DNA of 64,000 nucleotides from assembly GCA_035578155.1 (NCBI GenBank), contig JAPWDM010000006.1:17004305-17068304 (forward strand). The letters are read 5' to 3'. This document shows, piece by piece, positions 46,545 to 58,673 of the stretch. The notes under the pieces were generated by a model, which saw nothing but the letters and a program-made list of their open reading frames with translations, was not told where the DNA came from and made no database searches. The translations under genes and the position numbers were made by a program. This stretch comes from Brachynemurus nebulosus (Eukaryota > Arthropoda > Insecta > Neuroptera > Myrmeleontidae). Positions within the stretch are counted from its first letter, which is position 1; each line of letters opens with the position of its first letter.

Positions 46545-49500
46545 TAACACACGTACATATATAGGGTACATAGAAAGATATTTTACATGTAGTACCAACC
46601 CAACAGAGTAGTCAGTATGAATAACTGATTCGTTGCAAATTAGCTTTACTTCTCTCTGTATGAGTCAGTATATGTTCTATCTAATAAGAGCCGTTGTTCC
46701 ATTTTCCTTGCACACAGGTATACAGCAATCCCCCGAAGAACACGGTTAATTGGTACAAAAGACAGGCATTTTCTAATACAAGTGTTAAAATAAAAAAATA
46801 TAAAAAAACATTCAGTTTAATTTGCAAGTTGTTGGTATCTCAAATATATTGTGACTGTTAAAATCTACTTTTCGTTATCGAACATTATCGATAAATAACT
46901 ATTTATCATTTGGTTATAATTGTTGAATTTTAGCTCTATTAGTCCCTCGGATTTGGTCAACGATAGAATATTTTAAATAAAACTACATTTCGTTACTTTC
47001 CGTAAACGTAAACTTTTGATCGTAAATATCTCGTAAACGGTGCATCGTAGTGCAAAAATAACGAAATTTTTGAAGGCTTAAGCAAAGTAAGTTATGGGTC
47101 TTCCAAACATATTGGAACTGTCAAAACCTACTCTTCGTTATCGAAAATTATCGATATCGCGTAACTTATCATAATATATTGGTTATAACTGGTTAATTAG
47201 GCTCTGTTAATCCTATTGATTTAGTCACCAATAGAATATTTTCGAAAAAATTTGTTTTCGATATTTTTCGTGAACGTAAACTCTTGATCGTAAATATCTC
47301 GTAAACGGTGAATCGTAGCTCAAAAATAACGAAATTTTTGAAGGCTTAAGCGAAGCAAGTTGTCGGTATTCCAAACATATTGGAACTGTTAAAAGCTACA
47401 TTTCGTTATCGAAAATTGTCGATACCGCGTAACTTATCATATATTGGTTATAACTAGTTAATTAGGCTCTGTTAATCCTATTGATTTAGTCACCAATAGA
47501 ATATTTTCGAAAAAATTAGTTTTCGATACTTTTCGTAAACGTAAACGTAAACCTTAAGATATCGTAAATATCTTGTAAACGGTGCATCGTAGCGAAAAAA
47601 TAACGAAATTTTTGAAAGTTTAAGCGAAGCAAGTTGTGGGCATTCCAAACATATTGGGACTGCCAAAGCCTACTTTTCGTTATCGAAAATTATCGATACC
47701 GTGTAACTTATCATATATTGGTTATAGCTGGTTAATTAGGCTCTGTTAATCCTATTGATTTAGTCACCAATAGAATAATTTCGAAAAAATTAGTTTTCGA
47801 TACTTTTCGTAAACGTAAACGTAAACCTAAAGATATCGTAAATATCTTGTAAACGGTGCATCGTAGCGAAAAAATAACGAAATTTTTGAAAGTTTAAGCG
47901 AAGCAAGTTGTGGGTATTCCAAACATATTGGGACTGCCAAAGCCTACTTTTCGTTATCGAAAATTATCGAAGATACCGTGTAACTTATCATATATTGGTT
48001 ATAGCTGGTTAATTAGGCTCTGTTAATCCTATTGATTTAGTCACCAATAGAATAATTTCGAAAAAATTAGTTTTCGATATTTTTCGTAAACGTAAACATT
48101 TGATTGTAAATATCTCGTAAACGGTGCATCGTAGCGCAAAAATAACGAAATTTTTGAAGGCCTAAGCAAAGCAAGTTGTGGGTATTCCAAACATATTGGA
48201 ACTGTCAAAACTTACTTTTCGTTATCGAAAATTATCGATACCGCGTAACTTATCATATATTGGTTATAACTGGTTAATTAGACTCTGTTAATCCTATTGA
48301 TTTAGTCACTAATAGAATATTTTCGAAAAAATTAGTTTTTGATACTTTTCGTAAACGTAAACTTTTGATCGTAAATATCTCGTAAACGGTGCATCGTAGC
48401 GCAAAGATAACGAAATTTTTGAAGGTTTAAGCAAAGCAAGTTGTGAGTATTCCAAACATATTGGAACTGTCAAAAGTTATTTTTCGTTATGGAAAATTAT
48501 CGATACCGCGTAACTTATCATATATTGGTCATAACTGGTTAATTAGACTGTGTTAATCCCATTGATTTAGTCAACAATAGAATATTTTCGAAAAAATTAG
48601 TTTTCGATACTTTTCGTAAACGTAAACTCTTGATCGTAAATATCTCGTAAACGGTGCATCGTAGCACAAAAATAACGAAATTTTTGAAGGCTCAAGCAAA
48701 GTAAGTTATGGGTATTCCAAACATATTGGAACTGTCAAAACCTACTTTTCGTTATCGAAAATTATCGATACCGCGTAACTTATCATATATAGGTTATAAC
48801 TGGTTAATTAGACTGTGTTAATCCCATTGATTTAGTCAACAATAGAATATTTTCGAAAAAATTAGTTTTCGATACTTTTCGTAAACGTAAACCCTTGATC
48901 GTAAATATCTCGTAAACGGTGCATCGCAGCGCAAAAATAACCAAATTTTTGAAGGCTCAAGCGAAGCAAGTTGTGAGTATTCCAAACATATTGGAACTGT
49001 CAGAACCTACTTTTCGTTATCGAAAATTATCGATGTCGAAAATAACGATATTATCGGAATTTAAATATGTAAATTTCTACATATTCGTTATCATTTCTAT
49101 TATAAAATTCTCTAAAATTTTTAATAGTTTTTATTTCCAGTATCTTTCTTTTTATAATTGACAGATTCAATTTACACGATTTTTATTCGTGTAAATCAAA
49201 TCCACATGGAACTGATACATATATTCGCGTACACTGAGGACCGATGCAACTTTATATCAAATATAATATGTATTTTATTCTTTCTCAGAAGAATTACTTC
49301 AAAATCGTGTTGTTTGATACCGTGTAATTCGGGGGAAAGGTACCCGTGTTCTTCGGGGGTTACCTGTATATACATACAGAATGTCTAAACTATTAAACGG
49401 AGACCATAGAGTGCTTTTTTTTTCTCCCTCAACATTCAAATATTGTTGTGTTGGTAGCACTGACTGACTCCACTATGTGTATATGCTGACCTACATACTG

Positions 49501-49545
49501 CATTTTCTTATTCAAGATTTAAACATGATAAAATATCTTTTACTA
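46545..49545. mobile_element. Imperfect inverted-repeat element enclosing a satellite
   Basis: AGAAAGATATTTTACATG (about 46568) and TCCCCCGAAGAACACGG (about 46731) on the left are mirrored on the right by CCGTGTTCTTCGGGGG (about 49345) and CATGATAAAATATCTTTTA (about 49526). GTGTAATTCGGGGGAAAGG at about 49322 is a second right-hand variant. The 268-bp array lies between. Termini and target duplication unresolved. Confidence 0.45.
46830..49040 (+). repeat. 268-bp satellite array, about 8 units
   Basis: The word AACATATTGG recurs at 47106, 47374, 47648, 47922, 48190, 48455, 48720 and 48985, giving spacings of 268, 274, 274, 268, 265, 265 and 265 bp; a diverged unit precedes at about 46837. Each unit contains CGTTATCGAAAATTATCGAT, GCGTAACTTATCATATATTG, TTCGTAAACGTAAAC and TCGTAAACGGTGCATCGTAG. 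No reading frame persists across units. Confidence 0.95.
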
Positions 49546-49813
49546 AATATATTCTCTGTTGTATTTCTGTAAATTTTTTTTCTAGTTTTTATTTCTGGAA
49601 CGCTAACTTACAGGTTGCTAATGCAGTAGCGAATCGTCATCATGTTTGTATCTGTATAGAATGAAATTGGCTATTGTTAAAAACCGATTTTTATTTTGAA
49701 ATAGAAATGTAATGTTGGTAACAGTGTCGTAGGATTTTTTTCGAATATATTTGAATACATAAATGAATAGTCACATTAGCAAAATTGTTTACAACATGGA
49801 TATACTTTTGTAC
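49546..49813. other. AT-rich spacer
   Basis: No coding frame or repeat identified. Confidence 0.5.
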
Positions 49814-49819
49814 TTATTA

Positions 49820-50182
49820 GGCCCGATCCACGCTATCGCTCCGCTCTCGATTCGATAAGATATTCTTACACAAGAAATAATGCGCGTATTCACATACCGT
49901 TCGCTCCGATACCGTTCCGATATCAGTCGCGGTACGCTCTAGCTTCAATATCAATATCACTCTGATAATATTTTATGGGAGCGATACGCTTGCATATTTA
50001 GTTGTTATGAAAAGATATTTGTATTGAACTGGGACCCAACTGGGAGCGGTATTATAATGCGAATGGAGAACGAATAGGTACCATCATGGTATCAGCACTG
50101 TAGTGTGAACACAACAAGATGATATCGGAGCGAGACCGGAGCGGGAGGGTACCGATATCGATACTATAATGTGGATCGGGTT
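49820..50182. mobile_element. MITE with GGCCCGATCCAC ends
   Basis: Left GGCCCGATCCACGCTATCGC; right end on the minus strand AACCCGATCCACATTATAGT. Flanks TTATTA and TTATTC suggest a short duplication. The interior is filled with GATATCGG, CGCTCCG and CGATACCG words. No coding capacity. Confidence 0.65.
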
Positions 50183-50364
50183 TTATTCTTTAATATTTCG
50201 TTATTGTGGTTTTGAAATCAGTTGAATTTACCAATAAAAACCTTTCTTTCATTTTTATTTTGAACGGTAATGCTAAGAATATTGTCAAATTTAGAGGCAT
50301 AGTAAATATAAAATCTTATTTACTCAGAAAGATATTATTAAGTTAGAGTATTATTCAAACCAAC

Positions 50365-50536
50365 CAGGGCCGTGGAGAGCAATAGCGGGCCCCAGGAATA
50401 AAGCACATCGTTTAAAAATTTTTCTCCAAAAAAATTAGTGACGAGTAAAAAAAGTTGGGTGGAACTATGGGACGGACTTTTCCGGTCCGGGCCACTGGGC
50501 TGCAGCCCCGGCTACCTCACTCTCTCGTCGGGCCTG
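50365..50536 (+). mobile_element. hAT-like MITE (CAGGGCCGTGG ends), copy 1
   Basis: Left CAGGGCCGTGGAGAGCAATA; right end on the minus strand CAGGCCCGACGAGAGAGTG. Flanks AAACCAAC (50357-50364) and AAACTAAC (50537-50544) agree at 7 of 8, an 8-bp duplication. Interior shares TAGCGGxCxCxxGxATAAAG and CGGGCC blocks with the copy at 63315-63513. Confidence 0.8.
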
Positions 50537-50584
50537 AAACTAACCAATTACCCTAGTTTATTTCAACATACTAGCATACCTATA

Positions 50585-50645
50585 GGGGAGAAATGATATG
50601 AAAGGGAACATTGAGGAAGGGGGTATTGAAAGGGACAATTAAAAT
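50585..50645. repeat. Fragment of a GGGGAGAAATG...GAAAGGGACA element
   Basis: TA then GGGGAGAAATGATATGAAAG, with TTGAAAGGGACAATT following. The same block lies inverted at about 30470-30520 and more GAAAGGGACA words lie near 50950-51005. Only one end is recognisable, so the element's limits are unknown. Confidence 0.4.
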
Positions 50646-50649
50646 TACG

Positions 50650-52985
50650 CGCTAAATACAAATCCCGCCAAATCAAACGTATTGGTGTTGTGTGGCAGCA
50701 CCAGTGTAGATATGTTTGTTTCTGACTTCAAGCCACTGTCATTTAAAACATGCTAATGCTTGCTTAATTATCGATTACTAAAACCACGCAATTAATAATC
50801 ATCGATTACTGAAATCATTTGCTTATATTCATTATTGAATCAAATTTATTAATATGTAAGTTCGGTAAGATGACCTGCGCAATAGTATGAACCGTATGTC
50901 TTATGTACATAAGGTGGAAATTTTAATAACATGAATGATATTTAGTATTGTCCCTTTTATAAATTATCATGTCCCTTTCAATACAGTCTATTGATGAAAG
51001 GGACAAAATTGACTTTTTTAAAAACTGAGAAAAATTACAACCAATAACAAAGAAATGTTTATTATTGGAGTTTATTTCAAGGGTAGGGGTTGGTGAGAGA
51101 AATAATGGACCCCGGGGATAACAAAACCTTTTTTTCCGTGAATATAGTAGACGAGTCAAAAAACTGTTTCGATTCATGCAAAACCATAGGGTTGTATTCT
51201 GTTAGTGGATGAATCGAGAGAAACTGAAATTTTCAAAAACGGTCGAAGATGGTGGCCTTTAGTGAGGACAGAGACGCATTTCAGTTTTTAGCCGCAAATT
51301 CAGATTATAAACACTTAAAAAAAAGTCAAAATTGTATTGTTTAACCAAAAAAGATTTTATTTTTCCAGAAATCACCATTAAAAGTCTATTTTTTGATAAA
51401 TTACCATGTACAATACAATAATATTTATCATTAAAACTGACGGCTCATGCATTAGTAACTTGTCCCGCAAAATATTTTTCGAATGCCGTCATTGGTCTAC
51501 CCCAGTTTGTACTCGCTTGCACAAAATAGTACAATTTCGTTTGGCATACTTTTTTAACGGAAAAATTGCATTACAAAGTATCATATTGTAACCAGTACCT
51601 CTAGTATCGTTCAGGTAACAACGCAGATACAGATAAGGGATTTTTCAAGTGAATAAAAAGGAAAAAAAAATTTGTTACAAATAACATTAAAGTAGTGAAA
51701 CTGTTTTAAAATGGATTTCATGATTGTCGTCTAGACCAGACCAGCGCGTGTATAATGCGACAAAAACACGGGACAACGATATATTGTAATAAAAATAAAT
51801 ACTGGTTTTCTTGAGAAAGTTTTCGATAAGACCGAGACATAACCACATACTTAACGAATGTAGATGTATGTACAGTTTCAGCTAAAAACTCTTATATACG
51901 CAAGGAAAATGAATCCTCTATTTCCAAACAAAATTGTGTGTTTCAATTGCTTTGTTGATCACTGTACCACTGCTGTTGGGTGATACAAAATTTATATTTA
52001 GATAACCCGTATCACGTTCAATGTTTATTGGAAAACATTTTACCTGATATTTTTACATTGTATTTTATTTTCCCAAGAAAATAAAATGAAGATAATGAAT
52101 GTAGGTAGGAGGGAAATTTAAGATATCATCCGAAATTATAATCATTTAAGAAAACTGTCTCGTTTAAAATTATTTTCCTTGGCGACTGATAGTAGCGACG
52201 CAATTTGTCCGTGTTTTAGATTGGGTGGATACCATATAATGTATTTGCCGTAAAAAAGTACACGATTGAATTTCAAGTAAAAAAAAGGTTTTAGGGAGTT
52301 TATATGTTTTCTCCTGGTTATTCCTGGCAATTTTAGTGTCTCACTAGAAGTATTTGTTGTGAGCTTGCCGGGTGCTTGAATTGTGCAGAACTATTGGGTC
52401 GTAAAGTCAGTGGACATAGTTCAGAAATGTATTCAGACCATGGCACACATTTCTATAAGCCAAGCACCCATTTTACCGATAACGCGGTCACTCCGTGTTT
52501 TCAAAAGTCTTCTTTTCTTTCCTTTTTTGACAGTTCCTTTTATTTGTTTTAAAAGTAAATTTTTGCATTTAGTTTCATTAATACTTTAACTATGTTACTT
52601 TAAACAATCGTGTTACTATTCTTACTGTGTTTGATTATTGTATCGTAAGGTTATGAAGGATCAAAATATCTTTTGCGACTATTTAGGAGTAGGTGAGTGC
52701 AGTTTTAAAGAAAGTTGTTGGAAACAAACTTGTTCGTTGCAAATTAAAATTTTTACTAGTATCTAGTTACATTTTCGAAATTTTTCCCCAGAGAGGAGAG
52801 TTCATATTTTAAGTCATTCTTACCCACTGTGACACCATATTGACAAAAATTGTTAATTGGAAGTATGCTACGGTTCTTACTTCGTTGTAAAATTTCAAAA
52901 ATTTTTTCAGTTTTAATAAGAAAAACAAAACAAAATTCTCCTAGCTTGCACGACTTATGGAAAAAATTTTGCCCTTAAAATAATT
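50650..52985. other. AT-rich stretch; decayed MITE piece at 51061-51160
   Basis: 51061-51160 contains GAGAAATAATGGACCCCGGG followed by GATAACAAAAC, like the interior of the hAT-like MITE at 50365. A short open stretch near 52340-52500 resembles an integrase motif (see findings). Otherwise nothing. Confidence 0.4.
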
Positions 52986-53280
52986 GGGACCTTTTATTCG
53001 CCTTAAAAATTAAATTGACGATAACTCTAGAGCCACCAATTAGAATGTGTCGAAATTTTGTTTCTCTTGATATCCTGTATATAGAATTACTCTTTGACCC
53101 TGGCTTAATTTCTCTAGCCCCAGTAGATCTGGATTCGAAACATTTCTATCCAAATTTTTTGTTTCCTGAGGCTTGGAAACCTTAAAAATCAGTGAAATCA
53201 CATATGCCTCAAATTAGTCAGTCAGACTATCACACTTTCGCTTCTTATAGCCATAGCTTCGCTATGTGACATATACCTTT
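52985..53280 (+). repeat. Retroposon-like 3' tail
   Basis: Contains TTAGTCAGTCAGACTATCAC followed by ACTTTCGCTTCTTATAGCCA, a wording typical of tails of insect RTE-like elements. No coding portion. Confidence 0.35.
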
Positions 53281-54025
53281 TTCCTTTTTCTTTCAGCCGA
53301 AGGAAGTTCATTTATGCCATTTTTTTTAATTCGTTGTTGATGATTTAAATGACGTTTAAAAGTGACTCAAGTTTAGTTATCTATGATTAAATACATAGCC
53401 GACTAACCAACGTATTGAAATAATAAATTTGACCTGAATTTGCGTGACTTTCCAAAAGAGCAATGACCGTATTGAATACTTATTTGCATACTAACATCGT
53501 CCTCTCCTCAAACAGTTAAAAAACCATATTCACTTCCAAAAAAAAAAAAAAAAAAACGTAAACAATAAAACTACATATTTGCTCATTTGCTGGAAACAAC
53601 AAGTTTCTTTGCCTTGTTGCAAAGGTATTTGTAAGGCAAGCCCCGGAGTATGGATGCCCTTTTTTGCAGTAATAAATAAGAATTATGTATAATAATAAAT
53701 CATAATATTATTATGAATTATTTTAGAATGTTTCTCTGCTACTGCGAGTTGACATATTTAAAAGACAAGATGGGGAATAATAACATGAAAATGAGCGCGG
53801 AAAATGAGCAGTGAGCAATTAGGGGAAGCGCATCTGAATGGATTAACATAAACAGGCGAACATAAACATCGGAGTGGTAAATAGTAATAAATAGGGCATA
53901 TAAATAGGTTGCTGTATTTTATGCGTGCCTAATACCAGTGGCTCTCAAGCTTGTTGGTGTCCATGATCGCTTTTCAAAATTAAAATTATTTTTTGCTTTG
54001 AGAAAGAAATAAAAAAAAATTGGAA
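53281..54025. other. AT-rich spacer
   Basis: A17-18 run near 53539-53556. Nothing else recognised. Confidence 0.45.
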
Positions 54026-54028
54026 TTT

Positions 54029-54600
54029 GATGACGTCAACAAGTTTATTAAAAATTTCAGCGCTAATCACACATATAAAATTAATTATAAAAGAAATTAG
54101 AAAGAAACTGAGTACTCTCGAAACTGTATACTTTTTATTTTTACGAAAATTCGGTAAATAGGGCCTGCCACTAGAAAAAAGATCTCTGTTGAATGAGTCA
54201 AGAAAAAGTAATTTCTGCAATTTGATGACGTCACGAGGTTTACTAAAAATTTTCAATGTCTTAAAAATCGCAAATATTAGAATGATGAAGCTGGAACTGA
54301 ATAGATTTTTGGAGTCGTTCGTTTCAGTTTTATTAAAATTAAGCACATTTTCAATTTATTTTAAATTCAGTCAATTTGATGGCTCTTCAAGTTTACTAAA
54401 ATTTTCCAATGCCTTAAAAATATTGTAAGTAAAATGACAAACTACTGAAGTTGGAAGTGAATTAGGTTTTCAAAGTCGTTCTTTCCATTTTTTACCCCCA
54501 AAATTAAGCATGTAGACCCACTAAAAAACCGATTTCTGCCGAATCAGTCGTATTTCTAAAAAAAATTTCGTCATTCTGATAGCAAAACTATGTTAAGTTC
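54029..54600 (+). repeat. GATGACGTCA minisatellite, about 3 units
   Basis: Units start TTTGATGACGTCA(A/C) at 54029 and 54224 and a mutated TTTGATGGCTCTTCA at 54378, each followed by AGTTTACTAAAAATTTTC-like text and then GAAxTxGGAAxTGAAT. A related block is at 61690-62130. Confidence 0.65.
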
Positions 54601-54928
54601 ACTGCAGAATTTACTCTCAATCAAGCAATGATCCTAATTCAAATCATTTACATAAAGCCTTGATTCGAGAAAAAAAACGTAGTACTTGCTTTATTACGAT
54701 GAAGTACATTTTTTCCCCCGGAATCCCCTATTACGTAACCAAACGGTACATTTGTTTGTAGGCAAGATAGTATAGTGAGCAAGCGATACTACTGAGTTGT
54801 TGAGTCGTGTGTTTGTCGTACGTTACTGAAGTTAGTCAACAAACAGTAGCCAACAATGACAATTGCTTCCACCCCATAAATTTTCTGTACAAACTTTCAT
54901 CACATCACATTAATAACGTGGCTGCTAT

Positions 54929-54970
54929 GTTATTATTATTTTATTATTATTATCATTATTATTATTATTG
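54929..54970 (+). repeat. (ATT)n microsatellite
   Basis: About 13 ATT units with two interruptions. Confidence 0.9.
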
Positions 54971-55520
54971 TGTGTTGTAAGCCACTGCTGGAGCTCGATC
55001 CGTGGCGCTCAACATCGAGTTTGCTTTTTGTTTTTTTTTTTTGTTGGACCCCCGTCTAAAACTTTGTTTTCTAAAAAGTGTGTTTTTGTAATAAAATTTT
55101 TGGGTTTTATTTTTAAACACATAATATTTACCTATACCACGCTTATAATTATTATAAACATTTATTGCTGTTGTTTTGTTTATTAATAAATAATAATAAT
55201 TGTTTGGTTTTTTTTTTGATAAATATGTATTTATAATTATTATTTATTAACCCTTTGCGCTTATAAGATCACAAGGTGGTTTGGCCATTAGCTCAACCAT
55301 ATTTTACATTTAAACATTAAAATCTGCGTCTGTGGACAATAAATAGCATTGAACCAACTTGTAAAAGTAACAAATCTAACAAAAAGAGCATTGAAACATT
55401 TAATTCGAGCTTTGAGAAAAAAGGTAGCAAGTTCTTAAAAAAAAAAAAAATAGGAAAAAAAATCATGCGTCATGTCATGTATCACATGTCTTTCCAGTAC
55501 AAAGAGTTAATGTTTTATTA
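54971..55520. other. AT-rich spacer with a small GC patch
   Basis: 54977-55020 is GC-rich (GCTGGAGCTCGATCCGTGGC) but too short and without splice context to call. Otherwise AT-rich. Confidence 0.4.
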
Positions 55521-55524
55521 ATAA

Positions 55525-56095
55525 ACTAGCCGTATGCCCGATAGGGTTTTCATCGACAACAGCCCTTTATTAGGTACTCTCTTTCTGTTCACTTTTAATG
55601 TTTTTCAAAAGCGTAAATCAATTTCCACGTTTCTATTTTCAAAAATGACGAACTTCCCCTACGAATTTTCATTTTCTGTTTTAACCCCTTAGGGAATAAA
55701 TTTCCAGAAACGTTTACACAACTGACTTTTATTTATAAATAGAAAACGCCAATTTTCATAACTGCTGTGCTTAATTTTGTCCTTCTAAACCCAACAGTTT
55801 AAGTTGTACGTTGTCTGTCAGTCAGTGTTAAAGATTTATTAAGATATTATTTATTTTAATAGCCACAGTAACATATTTTTATATACCACCAACTTCAAAA
55901 ATAACGAATTTACATACAAATTTTCATTCCCTGTTAAACTCACTTAAGGGACGAATTTTCAAAAATCCTTTCTTAGTGCTCACCTACGTTACATAGGGAA
56001 CTCCTATGCAAAATTTCATTCTTTTAAACTCAACAGTTTAGGCTGTGCGTCGTCTGTCAGTCAGTGTTAGGAATTTATTAAGTAGATAGTTGTAG
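55525..56095 (+). repeat. Two tandem copies of a GTCTGTCAGTCAGTGTTA-tailed retroposon
   Basis: Begins AATAAACTAGCCGTATGCCC. Two tails, CAACAGTTTAAGTTGTACGT and CAACAGTTTAGGCTGTGCGT, each lead into GTCTGTCAGTCAGTGTTA and then TTTATTAAG, about 235 bp apart. The upstream parts (AATTTTCATTxxCTGTTxxA, AAGGGAxxAATTT) also repeat. No coding frame. The same tail occurs near 8340-8395. Confidence 0.55.
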
Positions 56096-56164
56096 AAAAA
56101 AAATATATATTTACCAGACTTCGGACAAAATTATCCCTAATGCCTGCTCTGCATTCTTGCAAAG

Positions 56165-56239
56165 ATGACCGAGTACGAGAGTATAGAAGGTCACAACGTG
56201 GTTCATGTTGTAATGCAATTCAGGCCTCAGTCAACTCCA
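56165..56239 (+). CDS. Candidate internal exon with ubiquitin-like fold ending
   Basis: 75 bp, GC clearly above the surroundings. It is preceded by the pyrimidine-leaning CTGCATTCTTGCAAAG and followed by GTGAGT, a consensus-like donor. The open frame of 25 codons reads MTEYESIEGHNVVHVVMQ and continues FRPQSTP. A short EY segment, a turn with Gly and a VVHVVM strand is how the last strand of ubiquitin-like domains often reads (as in BAG6- or HERP-type proteins). If real it is a phase 0/0 exon on the plus strand, with the rest of the domain in another exon. Recognition is by pattern only. Confidence 0.35.
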
Positions 56240-56521
56240 GTGAGTACTTCGGCGACAAATTTCCACAACAGAGTATAGTTATTTATTTATTTTTTTTTTT
56301 GAAAGTCAGTTTTATTATTGTTTTTCGACAAAACAAAAAAATTTATAGCCCGCGTCCCAGTTCAGAATATTATACACTCCAGCCTTGTTAGGGACCAGCG
56401 TACGCCGTTTTTCGATATTTATACTCCTCAGTTACGTCTGCTTCACCCAACACACCATTTCGCGCCTTCACAAGCATCATTTTCTTGGAGCGCTAATTTT
56501 GGTCTACTACAGTTGTTACAG

Positions 56522-56873
56522 TACAAGAGGTTCCGGGCTTGGCAATTCACTTTTGGATGAAACTTGGAGTATTAATAGTATTTAATAGTATTAAAAAAAT
56601 TTAAAAAAAATTACTGGAAGGACCCAACCTCGAATCTGTAACTTCAGGACACGGAGCAGATTGTCTAACCACACATCTATTTTCCCCTGACTGAAGACTA
56701 TACTAAATTCGTATAAAAGGCATTAAAAAAAATTTTAAAACTAAGGACATTTTTTTCGAAAATGGCTGGCTAGTACGTCTTGCTATTTTACAATGTTCAC
56801 ATCTTAAGGATATACTATTAACATTCCAAAAGTTTCATCCAAATGAATTTCTCAACCCGGAACCACTCCTTGT
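56522..56873. mobile_element. TIR element (GGTTCCGGG ends) with tRNA-like core
   Basis: AAGAGGTTCCGGGCTTGGCA then TTTGGATGAAACTTGGAGTA is mirrored by the opposed GTTTCATCCAAATGAATTTC and CAACCCGGAACCACTCCTTG. The core 56620-56690, on the minus strand, has GTGTGGTTAGACAATCTGCT and AGATTCGAGGTTGGGTCC, similar to tRNA A- and B-boxes. Confidence 0.45.
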
Positions 56874-56879
56874 TAACTC

Positions 56880-58671
56880 GTCAATTCGCAGTGTCATCTC
56901 TAGGTGACAGTGATTTGGAATTTTTTTTTACAGACAATATAACAAATTTTAAAAATAAATGTGTTACGACTAAAATGTTAATACTTATTAGTATTCATGG
57001 TTTTAATTTGGCAACACTGAAGTTATGTTAACGGTCAAATTAATTCTGTTGTTTCAAACGATTTGCTGTTTTATTGCGCGTGAGTGTATCTTGTGGTATT
57101 TTCGCTGTTATAAAAATGTCTAAAGAGTCGGTACTGTTATTATTGTTATAACAAATTATTATTTAAGAATCAAGCTTATAATGAAAGTGATTTTTTGCCG
57201 GTAATTTCATACCGTTTTACTCAGTTCATACTATAAATAACACCCTATAGAATCAGTCACCTATAGAATAATTTAAAAAAAAAAAACTAAAGGGTATTCT
57301 TTTTTCAATTATTTATTTTTTATATGTTGAGTACCTAAAGATAAAAACTAGCACAAAATAAGGATATTTTGTCGATAGATCGCGGATTGGGAATTGACGA
57401 GTTAATATATTTTATTTTCCAAACGTAAAAAAGAAAATGGTCATATAGGAATGCTGCCAAGCAAAACAGTCATTTTAATAAAAAAAAAAACTTTTTATAC
57501 TTAGATTTTTCAGTTAAAATCTCCAAAAATACCAGTGTATTTCATTATTCAAGATTGGCGCGACACTCCGTAAATATTGTTTTGGTAAATCTAAAGGTTA
57601 CCGACTCCTGGCTCATACCTTTAATTCAGTTTAGTACTAAGTAAATAAGTGAGTATACTAAAAGGAAGGCAACGAATGTTTTACAAGAAGTTTGTAAACA
57701 TAATCACTGGATTGTAAATGGAACTACAAAAAAAATTTGACAACGATTAAGTACTCTACCATTTGTTGAAACAAAAAAAGGAAAAAAAAATTCGTTTCGT
57801 GCGTGCTGGATACTCATTAAATCAGGGCTCCGCAGTCAGTCACTAGAGTTTTCTACAACTTTAAAAATAAAATGTGTTACTTGCACATGTGTACCTATAC
57901 GCATTCACTGTATTTGTCATCATGAGTGTTAATTACGTGGTAATTTGATTTCCTATATTTCTTAAAAATATCGACCCAAATTCAAAATTTCACAAATGAG
58001 ACTTACAAAAGAAAAGTGGTCAAATTCAACTTCCTTTTAAAAAGTTTTTCTAATGATATCCGATATCTGGAATTATTTCTGGAGTAATTTACTAAAAATG
58101 ACTTTTTTTATATATTTTCCAGCATTTCCCTTCAATGATTTGAACTTGAATTATTGAGGGATGTTTTTTTAATACTGAAACATACCTTGATATGCAAATT
58201 TTTGTTTAAACAATTCTTTCTCAACGTTCCTTACGAATTTTCGAAAATTCGATCATCTACATCTCCAAAAGTTGTCTAGCTACATCCTTAAACGCTTTTT
58301 TTTCTATGATAAAAGGAACCGTAACTTCATTTTAAGTCATTTTTAACAATTCCCCACATGAATTCCATTTTCCAATACGGGAAAGCATTTCTAAAAATCG
58401 GGAATAAACTTTATTTTGCTTATTATTTAAAATTTCTGTCCATAGAACATACATACAAATTTTTATCTTCAAAAGTCCAACGACCTACGTAGAAATCATG
58501 AAACTGGTCGGACAAACAGATTTGACTACGAAACCCTAAAAACGAAACAGTAGAAAAAAACAGTTGAACTACGAACAAACAAAAATGCTAAGTTGAAAGT
58601 CACATATACACAGTTAGTTATACACATATGAATGTAAGCATGTATATGTGATGGCAGTGAGCTTTTTAAGG
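56880..58671. other. AT-rich stretch, nothing recognised
   Basis: No protein-like frame. A retroposon-like wording occurs near 58440-58540 (CATACATACAAATTTTTATC, then CATGAAACTGGTCGGACA), too weak to call. Confidence 0.5.
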
Positions 58672-58673
58672 TA

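Noticed and set aside
46830..49040. Possible protein-coding repeat (internal repeats of a gene)
   Set aside because: Unit lengths 265, 268 and 274 are not all multiples of three and every frame has stops.
53945..54346. 133-codon minus-strand frame
   Set aside because: It lies across the GATGACGTCA minisatellite, composition is F/S/I/K noise, and there is no protein similarity I can recognise.
56318..56585. Two overlapping plus-strand frames of 66-80 codons
   Set aside because: They overlap each other and the TIR element at 56522-56873, with no recognisable motif.
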